Shown piece by piece: positions 39,501-47,187 of a DNA stretch of 64,000 nucleotides (the stretch's first letter is position 1; every line of letters begins with the position of its first letter). The stretch is from Flavobacteriales bacterium (GTDB lineage: Bacteria; Bacteroidota; Bacteroidia; Flavobacteriales_F; PHOS-HE28). Location: the NCBI GenBank assembly GCA_016710965.1, contig JADJTW010000010.1, forward strand, positions 1 to 64,000, read 5' to 3'. Both the position numbers and the translations under genes were made by a program. The notes under the pieces were generated by a model, which was given only the letters and a program-made list of their open reading frames with translations, was not told the origin of the DNA and ran no database searches.

Positions 39501-42043
39501 GCGGTACGCTGAACCTCAGGAACGGCGGTCAAGTGCGCAATTGGATCGGCTGTGATGGGCCTGCGCAGATGTGGGATGGGGTGCGTGCTTTGTCGTACAA
39601 CGATCCTGAGAACCCGCCGATCCTAGAATCCTATCCCGGACAGATCTACATGGAGAGCAATGGTCAAATAAGCAATGCCCTTGTCGGCGCTCTGTGCGGC
39701 GAAGGTGACCCTGCCGACCCCGGCATTGCGAACACAACACCGAACGTGTATGGCGGCGTGATCCAAACGAACGGTGCTATCTTCCGGAACAACCGTATCG
39801 ATGCCGTTTGCAAGGAATGGGTGTCACCCGAAGGGATCTCCTCATCGCCGCCTGTTGCCCTGCCGATCCCCGCCAAGGACCGCTTCATCAACACGCGTTT
39901 CATCACCGATGCCGTGTTGAACGATCCCTCGCTGACTCCAAGAGCGCACATTCTTGCTGCCGACGTGGAATTGCGGGTGCATGGCTGCACCATGACGAAC
40001 ACCCGAACCGGGTTCAACGTAAGCCTGGAAATGGGCCACGGCATTGAGGCCTTCAACGCCTACCTGAAGGTTGAGCCGTGCGAAGGCTTCGATTGCCCAC
40101 CCGGCAGCGATCTGGGCAACATCTTCAGCAATTTGGACCACGCCATACACGGCACCAACAGCGTGGGCGGCCTGTACACCACCATACGCGGCAACACCTT
40201 CATCGACAACATCTGCGGCAACTACCTATCTGGGCAGACGGGATTGAGCATTACGGACAATACCTACTTGATGGGGCGGTGGACACCTGTGTTGACCCAT
40301 CCAGATGAGTTCTACTGGCAATCTCGCCATCGCGCTATTTTCACCACACACGCGAACGCTTTCTCAATTCAGGACAACATCATCAACCTATCGCCGGAGG
40401 CCATTCAGGATCCACTCGCCGAAGGCATAGTTACAGGTTACACCGAGGATCACGATGACATTGTGTTCCGGAACCAAGTGCTAAACCTTGCGCGAGCATA
40501 TGTCGCCGAGGGATTGTGTTCCTACTCCTCGGAGCCCACGGCCTATGGCCTCCAATGGCAGTGCAACCTGAACGACGACAACGCCACCAACTTCTTGGTT
40601 CGCATAGCACAGGGTGGAGATCCGTTCGAAGCGCAACATACAGTTCGCGGGCGTCAAGGTTCGTATCTCTACAGCGCAGGCAACACGATCGATATCACAG
40701 GCACCCCGGTACAGGTGCAATTGGAAACCAACAACGCTGCCGCGCCCCTGATCTTCTACTTCTCCAGTGGTACCGCCGAAGTAACACCAGACCTACAGTA
40801 CGTGGTGCAGATCGGCACTCAGGCCCTTGACGTCAGCAACAATGCAGCTCCTGTGAACGATTGTAGTGTCCCAACCGCGGGTATGATCGGTGGTGGGCAT
40901 GACCTTACGGACTTGCCGGACCTGTTGCAAACAAGCCGCACCCAGTTCGGAAATCTCCGTTACCTGTTTGAACAATTGATCGATGCGGGCAACACCAACG
41001 AGGTGGTGCAAGAAATCACCAGCACATGGCCACAGGACGCTCTTGAACTCCGCGCTTACCTGCTTTCCAAGAGCCCCTACCTCAGCACCGAGGCACTTGT
41101 CGAGTTGGTGAACAAGTACGGCATCCCCGATGCCATCAAAGCCGAGGTATGCATAGCCAACCCGGACGCTACGCAGAAGGAGAACTTCCTGGATTGGGCG
41201 GAGCATGACGCCACCTACCCACTGCCCGCATACCACATTGAGAACATCAGGGCAAGCTGGGATACCCGGACCTACCGCACCGAGTTGGAAATGCGCATGG
41301 CCGATGCCCACACCAACATGGTGCAGGCAGCCAACCATTGGGTGTATTGGCTCTACCGCGATACGGTGCCGCCCCCGCCCGATAGCGTGCAGCATGTATG
41401 GCGCAAGGTGCGCACCTGCTCCGCTCGGTATGCCGAGGCCGGCTTGCTCATGGCTTACGGCAAATACCACGAAGCCGACTCCATTGTGCGAGCATTACCC
41501 TTGGAACGCGAATTGGATCCATTTGAATATGCCGAACGCAGTCGCATGCTCGGTTACATCGACATCTTGAAGGATGCGCTCGATGACGATCGCAATTCCT
41601 ATCAGCTCACCGCTACCGAGATAACACAACTAAAGAACCTGATCGGCGACGTGTACGACCGACCGAGTGCTTGGATCCGTAACCTGCTTTGTGCGGCTTA
41701 TGGCGATTGCATGCCGCCGTACACCGGCGGTGGTGAGGAAGTACCGAAGGCAACGCGTCAATTCGCACAAGATCTGTGGACGGTTGAGAGACCCACCCTG
41801 TTCACCGTTATGCCCAATCCTGCGCGAACATGGGTGGCTTTGAACTATGCAGGAGTTGCGGCAGAGGATGGGCGTATTGTAGTGCATGATCTCCAAGGGC
41901 GAGTAGTACAAAGCACGAAACTGAATGGGCCAGTGGGTCAGGTCGTTTGGGATGTGCGAGGGCTACCAGCCGGCATTTACATGGCCGAGTTATTCAGTGC
42001 AGGAAAGTTGCTGGAGGCGCAACAAGTAGTGGTTCAAGAATGA
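36587..42043 (+). CDS. Giant T9SS type A secreted protein with beta-helix domains
   Basis: A 1818-aa secreted protein with a signal peptide ending AAHAQDI. Residues 340-560 and again about 1070-1300 show parallel beta-helix/NosD-type repeats with runs of N-x-I/F-D-N and G-I-x-V. Residues 675-825 form a beta-sandwich like a carbohydrate-binding module. The last 80 residues are a Por-secretion type A sorting domain (TVMPNPARTWV, IVVHDLQGRVV, GLPAGIYMAEL), which exports through T9SS and may attach to the surface. The start at 36587 is chosen from the signal peptide; the frame is open farther upstream without one. The stop overlaps the next gene's ATG. Function may be polysaccharide binding or processing (inferred). 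Confidence 0.8.
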   Translation: MLHYPNLLKAALVLSFITPPILKPLADAGLGGMAAHAQDIYLDEIEGDDTYTTNTENTPWKTIAKLNSVYGNGLPSNTNLHLYRGGRFPGQIDIANSAQNVTIQAYPLNGEGARPIVYGSVELAWQQDGTTDVWYAPIPPGITPKYLFANGLLQTPARFPNSGWIRNSNCTSGGGTSTIAGTPFPGTMSDLLGAELVARTYNWQYQLSTVTGVNTSPATVVCSPQVQSMENKDWGFFFQGAQALMDVAGEWCFVDAEDRVYYKTGSLTAPTNVRAAWHSYGVNIKGGAPITSGILVQEVDFANQVEAGIALRGDGLGSHDIEITQCAFHHLKIGIDDKNSIPAPGGNSIHHNSFADVYDRAILHYADASSITDNSFERIGMVPGLGRSGFGGHMGIDVGGDDYEVLRNVFLDIGYAAINAGGTGTIANNYIRHCLAILNDGGGIQFDNSDQLVIRDNVIVDVGDTDVNLVSTAGSNPSGVPYFAYEDISYGIYFGNRSITNATIEGNVVSGCDKGIHVDHTLCSSNEQVLGNTLFNNRVQLSMTDYSNYMNVSPTFCGGDGNNLSTNQGYGPTGDYPNYRASYNDSYANNIAYCLSGAQFCLEQSHVWPGSLAALVNFGSFSGNHYHQPFGPAPFRIGTKYRNANFSNAQFSYALTIPEWQTQHEPGAQGSSYALQDHSVASVGSTVLSVPDPGTETTLWECFGIPGSRSDVGGAMLSQGSPWLERNCSPPTAVGGKYRLNFTLSATENTTLYAGFHYRETFGNQGGRFIQVGTTPTAYSLLVDVDDHPGNDYMYFNIEHGRYGATVQTSGSMTIDDLSVQEVTFDPAYDAQIAANHILRYYANLPGTEADPQNVAATNNGTFIVPEGTAANPACGLWSDVYGTLYAPGQAVTLEPWASIVLFQTGTPPAEFTMDGSNEHHITSGEEIITDHYNVEGSFIVHDEATLTIDGGTLGFKASTPTIPSNVTVLAGGTLNLRNGGQVRNWIGCDGPAQMWDGVRALSYNDPENPPILESYPGQIYMESNGQISNALVGALCGEGDPADPGIANTTPNVYGGVIQTNGAIFRNNRIDAVCKEWVSPEGISSSPPVALPIPAKDRFINTRFITDAVLNDPSLTPRAHILAADVELRVHGCTMTNTRTGFNVSLEMGHGIEAFNAYLKVEPCEGFDCPPGSDLGNIFSNLDHAIHGTNSVGGLYTTIRGNTFIDNICGNYLSGQTGLSITDNTYLMGRWTPVLTHPDEFYWQSRHRAIFTTHANAFSIQDNIINLSPEAIQDPLAEGIVTGYTEDHDDIVFRNQVLNLARAYVAEGLCSYSSEPTAYGLQWQCNLNDDNATNFLVRIAQGGDPFEAQHTVRGRQGSYLYSAGNTIDITGTPVQVQLETNNAAAPLIFYFSSGTAEVTPDLQYVVQIGTQALDVSNNAAPVNDCSVPTAGMIGGGHDLTDLPDLLQTSRTQFGNLRYLFEQLIDAGNTNEVVQEITSTWPQDALELRAYLLSKSPYLSTEALVELVNKYGIPDAIKAEVCIANPDATQKENFLDWAEHDATYPLPAYHIENIRASWDTRTYRTELEMRMADAHTNMVQAANHWVYWLYRDTVPPPPDSVQHVWRKVRTCSARYAEAGLLMAYGKYHEADSIVRALPLERELDPFEYAERSRMLGYIDILKDALDDDRNSYQLTATEITQLKNLIGDVYDRPSAWIRNLLCAAYGDCMPPYTGGGEEVPKATRQFAQDLWTVERPTLFTVMPNPARTWVALNYAGVAAEDGRIVVHDLQGRVVQSTKLNGPVGQVVWDVRGLPAGIYMAELFSAGKLLEAQQVVVQE

Positions 42044-43512
42044 GCTGCGCACTCGATTGCAGGGCGATCGCAATGGCGATCGCCCTGCAGGTGTGCTTAT
42101 TAGCATTTCCTCAAGGTTCATACACGTTGGACACGACGTTTCGGACGCAAATTGAGCAACGCTTCATAAGCTCTGTAGTTCTGCTTCAAAATGGAGACGT
42201 CTTGCTATCTGGCAACGTTCGTTTTCCAAATGATTTCAGCGACCGCTTACTAGCCAAGGTCGATTCGGTCGGTGAACAAGTTCTCTCCTTCCCTTTTAGT
42301 TACGGCGGTGAGCAACTAACTCCATGGCTCGATCGCATCTACGTTGGCGCAGGGGTAGTTCGGCGCTTGCTAAATACTGGATTACTTGACCCCTCGTTCA
42401 TCGATATGAATCTCGGGCCATATTTCTCATCTTCTGCGGTGGGCAGCTATCACGTGTACCAGGATGGTCGGATACTGATGAGCGGTTTACATACCCTGTC
42501 TGATACCGCACGAGGATTTGTTGGCAACCATTGCCTCATCTGGTTCAGCAATGAGGGCTACCTGGATACCACCCGCACGCATCGGAGCGGCAATGGACCG
42601 ATCTTTTACTTCAAGGAAGTGACGGATGGCAAGTTCCTATGCAGTGGCAGCTTGAGCCAATACGAGGGCCATGCGGTGGATAGGCTCTTTCGCGTGGAAC
42701 CAGATGGTACGTTGGACACCACCTTCAACAGCCATGTGTACCTCGGCGGTGCCAAAGACTACCTAGCGTTGCCAGATGGCCGTGCTTATGCGGTTGGTCG
42801 CTATTGGCGAACCGATGCAACTACAGAGACGATCTGGGTGGGGCGATTCATGCCTGATGGATCCCTGGACCCAACCTGGAATTCTCCACAGTTCGATGCA
42901 CCGGCCTATATCCCCGATCCCAATGGTGCCACTGTCTGGAGCATCAAACCGTGGGGTACGAGCGGAGTGGTGGTATGCGGCGAATTCAATGCCGTGAATG
43001 GCGAGGAACGTTGGGGCATTTGCGTGCTCGATAGTACCGGCCTAGTGCTACCGCCTTTCAACAACTGCGAGATCGGCCCAACAACCTGGTTCTCGTCCAC
43101 CAACGTTGGAATGAAGGGTATCACCTTCACACCAGATAGTGCCCACTGCTATGTCTATGGCTTTTATGAGGGCTTAGATGACGGTGCAGTGAACGACACG
43201 GCACAAGGCTTCATAAGCCGTTTGCATGTGGGGGATATTGGAATGACTAGTTCACGTCAGCGTTCAGAAGCAGGAGCGTTCGAGGTCTATCCCAACCCTG
43301 CTAGCGGCACTGCCATGCTGAAGTTGGAGAAAGTGCAGTCTGATGCACAACTGGTGTTACGAGATGCACTCGGACGCGAGGCTATTCACCTACGCGTGAG
43401 TGCCCTCACCACCGCGATCGACTTGCACTCGCTGGGAGAAGGCTTGTATTTCGTCGAGCTTCGTTCGCGCGAACAGTGCGTCGGAATGCAACGGCTCTTG
43501 GTACAGCATTGA
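42040..43512 (+). CDS. T9SS type A protein with delta-60 repeats
   Basis: A 490-aa secreted protein. The N-terminus is signal-like (AIALQVCLLAFPQG). The middle has several delta-60-type repeat words (DGRILMSGLHTL, DGTLDTTFNSHVY, DGSLDPTWNSPQF), a beta-propeller-like or seven-bladed pattern. The C-terminus is a T9SS type A sorting domain (FEVYPNPASGTAML, LVLRDALGREAI, GLYFVELRS). Its ATG lies inside the preceding stop (ATGA overlap), so it is translationally coupled with the beta-helix protein; the pair may act together outside the cell. Confidence 0.8.
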   Translation: MSCALDCRAIAMAIALQVCLLAFPQGSYTLDTTFRTQIEQRFISSVVLLQNGDVLLSGNVRFPNDFSDRLLAKVDSVGEQVLSFPFSYGGEQLTPWLDRIYVGAGVVRRLLNTGLLDPSFIDMNLGPYFSSSAVGSYHVYQDGRILMSGLHTLSDTARGFVGNHCLIWFSNEGYLDTTRTHRSGNGPIFYFKEVTDGKFLCSGSLSQYEGHAVDRLFRVEPDGTLDTTFNSHVYLGGAKDYLALPDGRAYAVGRYWRTDATTETIWVGRFMPDGSLDPTWNSPQFDAPAYIPDPNGATVWSIKPWGTSGVVVCGEFNAVNGEERWGICVLDSTGLVLPPFNNCEIGPTTWFSSTNVGMKGITFTPDSAHCYVYGFYEGLDDGAVNDTAQGFISRLHVGDIGMTSSRQRSEAGAFEVYPNPASGTAMLKLEKVQSDAQLVLRDALGREAIHLRVSALTTAIDLHSLGEGLYFVELRSREQCVGMQRLLVQH

Positions 43513-43532
43513 TAGCCACGAGTGTACCGTCA

Positions 43533-43663
43533 TCCACAGGTGTTGATATCCCCTCCATTCTCGCCCAAAGCCCCCGTTTATCTTCGGCGCCCTGCTCATG
43601 GAGAATTTCGTCGTAAGCGCCCGCAAGTACCGCCCTGCCACCTTCGACACCGTGGTGCAATAG
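43533..43663 (+). pseudogene. Truncated duplicate of the dnaX promoter and first 20 codons
   Basis: Starting at 43598, a 21-codon frame copies the start of dnaX with three differences in 60 bases, all at silent third positions, then ends in CAA TAG. Its preceding 65 bases, including TATCTTCG at 43579-43586, are colinear with the bases before intact dnaX, exactly 950 bp away. It is a displaced dnaX 5' end left upstream of the toxin-antitoxin cassette. Confidence 0.85.
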
Positions 43664-43721
43664 GAGACTGGAAGACCGGCGATCGTGCGCGGCACGTACC
43701 GTGTTTCGAGTCGGCACGTAC

Positions 43722-43729
43722 TACATTTG
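43722..43729 (+). promoter_or_regulatory. -7 element of the toxin-antitoxin operon
   Basis: TACATTTG is a perfect TAnnTTTG match, only 4 bases before the antitoxin ATG at 43734, implying a leaderless or nearly leaderless operon message. Confidence 0.6.
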
Positions 43730-43733
43730 GAAC

Positions 43734-44030
43734 ATGCCCACCACCACCAAACGCAAGCGCCCTGCCCGCAAGGCCAAGAGCAAGCTCACCCTGAGCGTGG
43801 AACCCAAGTACGTGGCGATGCTGCGGCGGGCAGGCGCGCGACGAGGGCGTTCGATCACAGAGCTCGTGCAGGAATATGCAGTGCAGCTGGACAAGGAGAC
43901 CGGTGCCCCAGAAGAACTCAGCGACTATGTGAAGCGCAACCTCGGCGCATTGGCCGGTAAGATCAAACCGGAGGACTGGGATCGGAACGACCGGGTGGGG
44001 CACATGCTGCGCAAACACATGCCGCGTTGA
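43734..44030 (+). CDS. Ribbon-helix-helix antitoxin (DUF6364-like)
   Basis: A 98-aa basic N-terminus followed by the RHH core: LTLSVEPKYVAMLRRAGARR as strand and first helix, then GRSITELVQEYA as second helix. This is the DNA-binding arrangement of Arc/VapB-type antitoxins that bind their own operator, with a C-terminal tail that neutralises the toxin. The start at 43734 is preferred to a GTG at 43701 because of the promoter position. Its stop TGA overlaps the toxin ATG. The operator would lie over the promoter at 43700-43735, which is an inference. Confidence 0.75.
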   Translation: MPTTTKRKRPARKAKSKLTLSVEPKYVAMLRRAGARRGRSITELVQEYAVQLDKETGAPEELSDYVKRNLGALAGKIKPEDWDRNDRVGHMLRKHMPR

Positions 44031-44455
44031 TGCACGTGCTGCTGGATGCGAACGTGCCGCTGAACATGTGGCTGGCCGAGAAGCAACCACGACCCATGGC
44101 CATGGAGAGCACCCTGGTGCTGGATGCAGTTGCCAAAGGCCGGATCACCTCGTGCATCACGCCCACCACCTTCAGCAACATCTTCTATTTCCTTCAGTTG
44201 GAATTGGGCAAGACCCAGGCGATCGAACTCGCCAGCGACTTCCTGGACCAGACCACCATCATCGGCCAGGACGAGGAGGTATTCCGGAAGGCCATGCGCT
44301 CGGGGTGGACCGATGTGGAAGACGCAGCGCAGTATTTCGCCGCCGTGGCCAAGCCCGGTGTGGGCGTGATCTGCACGTGCAACACCAAGCACTTCAGGCA
44401 GGCCGCCGGGATCAGGGTACTCAACCCTGCGCAACTGCTGGCCAAGCTGAAGTGA
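44030..44455 (+). CDS. PIN-domain toxin (VapC-like RNase)
   Basis: A 141-aa PIN domain. The opening MHVLLDANVPL has the first catalytic Asp; further acidic residues are in TDVEDAAQ and the late NTKHF is the family Asn/Thr motif. PIN toxins cleave RNA and are restrained by the paired antitoxin. The start is ATG at 44030 (TGATG overlap with the antitoxin stop), not a TTG at 44027. The pair forms an unlinked 0.75-kb VapBC-type cassette between two dnaX 5' copies. Confidence 0.8.
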   Translation: MHVLLDANVPLNMWLAEKQPRPMAMESTLVLDAVAKGRITSCITPTTFSNIFYFLQLELGKTQAIELASDFLDQTTIIGQDEEVFRKAMRSGWTDVEDAAQYFAAVAKPGVGVICTCNTKHFRQAAGIRVLNPAQLLAKLK

Positions 44456-44482
44456 CAGACCTACGCGGGACCATCCGCGCTC

Positions 44483-44607
44483 TCCACATCTGTTGATATC
44501 CACCTTCGTTCAGGGCAAACACCGCTTCTATCTTCGGCCCCTTACCAATGGAGAATTTCGTCGTCAGCGCCCGCAAGTACCGCCCTGCCACCTTCGATAC
44601 CGTGGTA
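44483..44607 (+). repeat. Second copy of the dnaX-end direct repeat
   Basis: Bases 44483-44607 (promoter plus first 20 codons of intact dnaX) are the partner of 43533-43657. The offset is exactly 950 bp with no gaps in the 65-base upstream part. Confidence 0.85.
44529..44536 (+). promoter_or_regulatory. -7 promoter element of dnaX
   Basis: TATCTTCG lies 11 bases before the dnaX ATG at 44548. The same element is preserved in the displaced copy at 43579-43586. Confidence 0.5.
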
Positions 44608-46269
44608 GGCCAGGAGGCGGTGACCGAGACCCTCAAGAACGCCATCCGGAGCAAGCATCTGGCCTCGGCCTTCCTCTTCACCGGACCAAGGGGGGTGGGC
44701 AAGACCACCTGTGCCCGGATCCTGGCCCGCACCATCAACTGCGAGAACCTCGGCGAGGACCTGGTGGCCTGCGGTCAGTGTGCCCCTTGTAAGACCTTCG
44801 AGGAGGGTCATAGCTTGAGCATCTTCGAATTGGATGCCGCCAGCAACAACAGCGTGGACGATATCCGGAACCTGATCCTGCAGGTCTCCATAGCCCCGCA
44901 AGTGGGAAGCAAGAAGGTGTACATCATCGATGAGGTGCATATGTTGAGCGCGCAGGCCTTCAATGCTTTCCTGAAAACGCTGGAAGAACCCCCTCCATAT
45001 GCCATCTTCATTTTGGCTACCACGGAGAAACACAAGATCATTCCCACCATCCTGAGCCGTTGCCAGGTGTTCGACTTCCGCAGGATCCAACTGGCGGACA
45101 TCACCAAACACCTCGCTTCCATCGCACTCAAGGAAGGCATCGAGGCGGAAGCACGGGCGTTGCATGTGATCGCACAAAAGGCCGATGGCGGTTTGCGCGA
45201 TGCGCTCAGCATCTTCGACCAGTTGGTGAGCTTCGCAGGCAACCGACTCACCTACCAGGATGTGGTGAAGAACCTGAACGTGCTGGACCATGAGCACTAC
45301 TTCAGTCTTACGGAGAACATTGTAAAAGGGGATGTACCCGCTGCGTTGGTGGAATTCAACACCATCCTGCAGAACGGCTTCGATGGCCACCTTTTCGTGA
45401 CCGGCTTCGCGCGCCACTTCCGTGATCTTCTGGTAAGCCAGGACCCGCGCACGCTTCCCTTGTTGGAAGTGAGCGAAGACCTGGTGAAGCGTTATGGCGC
45501 ACAAGCGCAGAGCGTTTCGCGCGAACTCCTGATCCGCGGCTTGGACCGTTTGGCCCAATGCGATGCGCAGTACAAGCAGAGCAAGGAACCACGCCTGCTG
45601 GTGGAGCTTACATTGATGCAGCTCTGTCGCTTGAGCGCACCTGCACCCATGTTGGAAGCCGCTGCTCCAGCGCTGGAAAAAAAAAGTCCTGACGTAGCGG
45701 TTCCCCCGCCTGCACCAGCACCCAAAGCAGTTGCCCCGGCGGTTGAAGCTGTTGTAGCTGACCCTCTGCCAGCCGATGGATATGTGCCCAAGCGTCGGCA
45801 ACTCGCCGGCCAGGTGAGCATCAAGGCGAGTGCGGCACCCACGCCAAGCCCGGCTGAAGTAGCGACGCTGGACACCGATGACGGACCAGTATTGACCAGC
45901 GCAAAGAAGGAGGTCAACCCCTCACTGTTGGCCCGCGTGTGGAGCAACTATGCGCTGGCCAAAAAGCAGGAAGGCAAGAACAGCCTGCACGCGACCCTCT
46001 CCGCGAAGGAGCCCGTGGTCATCGGCCCCAGTGCGATCAGCTTCGCGATCGTGAACACCGTGCAGGAGAACTACATGCGCGAGGAGAAGCCGACCTTGCT
46101 CGGGCATTTGCGTCGCGAACTCGCCGATCCAGCCTTGCAGTTGGAAGTCGTCAAGGAGGAAGTGGTGACCAAGCCGCGCTACACCAAGCAGGACAAATTC
46201 AACCTGATGGAGGAGAAGAATCCGGCGTTGTTGAAGTTGAAGGAGGCGCTGGACCTGGATCTGGGTTGA
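44548..46269 (+). CDS. dnaX: DNA polymerase III subunits gamma and tau
   Basis: The ATPase that loads the sliding clamp (gamma) and ties two polymerase cores to the replisome (tau). 573 aa. Walker A GPRGVGKTT at 46-54, zinc Cys 65, 75, 78 and 81, Walker B IIDEVH at 126-131, sensor TTEKHKIIPTILSRCQ near 160-175. The clamp-loader domains are followed near residue 377 by a Pro/Ala/Val-rich linker and a tau-type C-terminal domain. An A9 run at codons 377-380 predicts a short gamma product. It is preceded by the toxin-antitoxin cassette and followed after 23 bp by the MORN protein gene. Confidence 0.93.
   Translation: MENFVVSARKYRPATFDTVVGQEAVTETLKNAIRSKHLASAFLFTGPRGVGKTTCARILARTINCENLGEDLVACGQCAPCKTFEEGHSLSIFELDAASNNSVDDIRNLILQVSIAPQVGSKKVYIIDEVHMLSAQAFNAFLKTLEEPPPYAIFILATTEKHKIIPTILSRCQVFDFRRIQLADITKHLASIALKEGIEAEARALHVIAQKADGGLRDALSIFDQLVSFAGNRLTYQDVVKNLNVLDHEHYFSLTENIVKGDVPAALVEFNTILQNGFDGHLFVTGFARHFRDLLVSQDPRTLPLLEVSEDLVKRYGAQAQSVSRELLIRGLDRLAQCDAQYKQSKEPRLLVELTLMQLCRLSAPAPMLEAAAPALEKKSPDVAVPPPAPAPKAVAPAVEAVVADPLPADGYVPKRRQLAGQVSIKASAAPTPSPAEVATLDTDDGPVLTSAKKEVNPSLLARVWSNYALAKKQEGKNSLHATLSAKEPVVIGPSAISFAIVNTVQENYMREEKPTLLGHLRRELADPALQLEVVKEEVVTKPRYTKQDKFNLMEEKNPALLKLKEALDLDLG
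45676..45692 (+). promoter_or_regulatory. Predicted dnaX slippery site with -1 frame stop
   Basis: In frame the codons read GAA AAA AAA AGT, a run of nine A at 45677-45685. One A inserted, or a -1 slip, gives AAA AAG TCC TGA with the stop at 45690-45692, ending a protein of about 381 residues. A 10-bp palindrome CCAGCGCTGG (45667-45676) lies directly upstream. An A9 run in Thermus thermophilus dnaX and an A6G slippery run in Escherichia coli make gamma by transcript or ribosome slippage. Confidence 0.6.
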
Positions 46270-46292
46270 ACGACCACCAACCATTGTGATCG

Positions 46293-47093
46293 ATGAGAAC
46301 CGTCGTATTCGCATTCCTCATGCTCGCAACTTCTTCGCTGTTCGCACAACGGACGGATACCACGGAGGTGAAGAACGGTGTGTTCTGGATATACGAAACT
46401 GGAAAGAACGGACGCCCGGTAGGTGAGGGAGCAGCTTACGACACCACCGGGAGGTTGGTAGGTCGCGAAACCTATCGAAGGGGACTCACCCATGGGCAGT
46501 CGGTTTGGTACGACGGTCGCGGAAGAAAGACGTGGACCGTATCCTACGTAAAGGGTTTACGACACGGGATTGCGATCCAGTACGACAGCCTTGACCGCAA
46601 GATCCATTCGATCACGTTCCGCAAGGGGGTCAAACACGGCCCTGAGATCTACTACCACCCCGATGGGCGCGTGCAGATTTCGCAGCGCTATCGCAAGGGG
46701 GCAGTGCATGGCCCAAGCACCACCTACCACGCGAATGGCAAAGTAGAATGGACGAAGGCCTATCGTGATGGCAAACTCCATGGCGAGCGGATCCTGCGTG
46801 ATTCCACAGGCGCGCTGGTGAATGGGGAGTACGTGACGAAATACCCTATTGGTCGTGGGCATTACACCGTCGTGTGCAAGAACGGGCGACCCGATGGGAA
46901 GGTCGTCGCGACTCTCGCGAATGGCACAGTGGCATACACTGGGAACTACTCCAATGGCCTTCCAGATGGCGAGTGGATCTTCTTCGCGCCGGATGGAGGC
47001 ATCTGGCGGAAGGAATATTACATCAAGGGGAAATTCGAGCGCAGCACGCAGCGCGGGAACAATGGAGGCACCATGCCTACCGAGGCCCCCTGA
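46293..47093 (+). CDS. Secreted MORN-repeat protein (YwqK-like)
   Basis: A 266-aa protein with a signal peptide (FLMLATSSLFAQ). At least seven MORN_2-type repeats occur about every 23 residues with G-x-x-H-G and Y-x-x-G motifs (for example KGLRHGIAIQYDS, KGVKHGPEIYYHPDG, DGKLHGERIL). Related proteins are annotated as YwqK antitoxin-like by similarity but that role is not supported here; a structural or envelope role is as likely. Confidence 0.75.
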   Translation: MRTVVFAFLMLATSSLFAQRTDTTEVKNGVFWIYETGKNGRPVGEGAAYDTTGRLVGRETYRRGLTHGQSVWYDGRGRKTWTVSYVKGLRHGIAIQYDSLDRKIHSITFRKGVKHGPEIYYHPDGRVQISQRYRKGAVHGPSTTYHANGKVEWTKAYRDGKLHGERILRDSTGALVNGEYVTKYPIGRGHYTVVCKNGRPDGKVVATLANGTVAYTGNYSNGLPDGEWIFFAPDGGIWRKEYYIKGKFERSTQRGNNGGTMPTEAP

Positions 47094-47111
47094 CCGCAAG
47101 CGCTAGAAGGG

Positions 47112-47119
47112 TAATTTCG
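47112..47119 (+). promoter_or_regulatory. -7 promoter element upstream of icd
   Basis: TAATTTCG matches TAnnTTnG and would give icd a leader of about 60 bases. Confidence 0.4.
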
Positions 47120-47187
47120 CCGCCTCACTAAAGGCTCGCCTCCTGACCGCAGCCTTGTAACGAACAACTGACAACTCCCCGCAAGCA

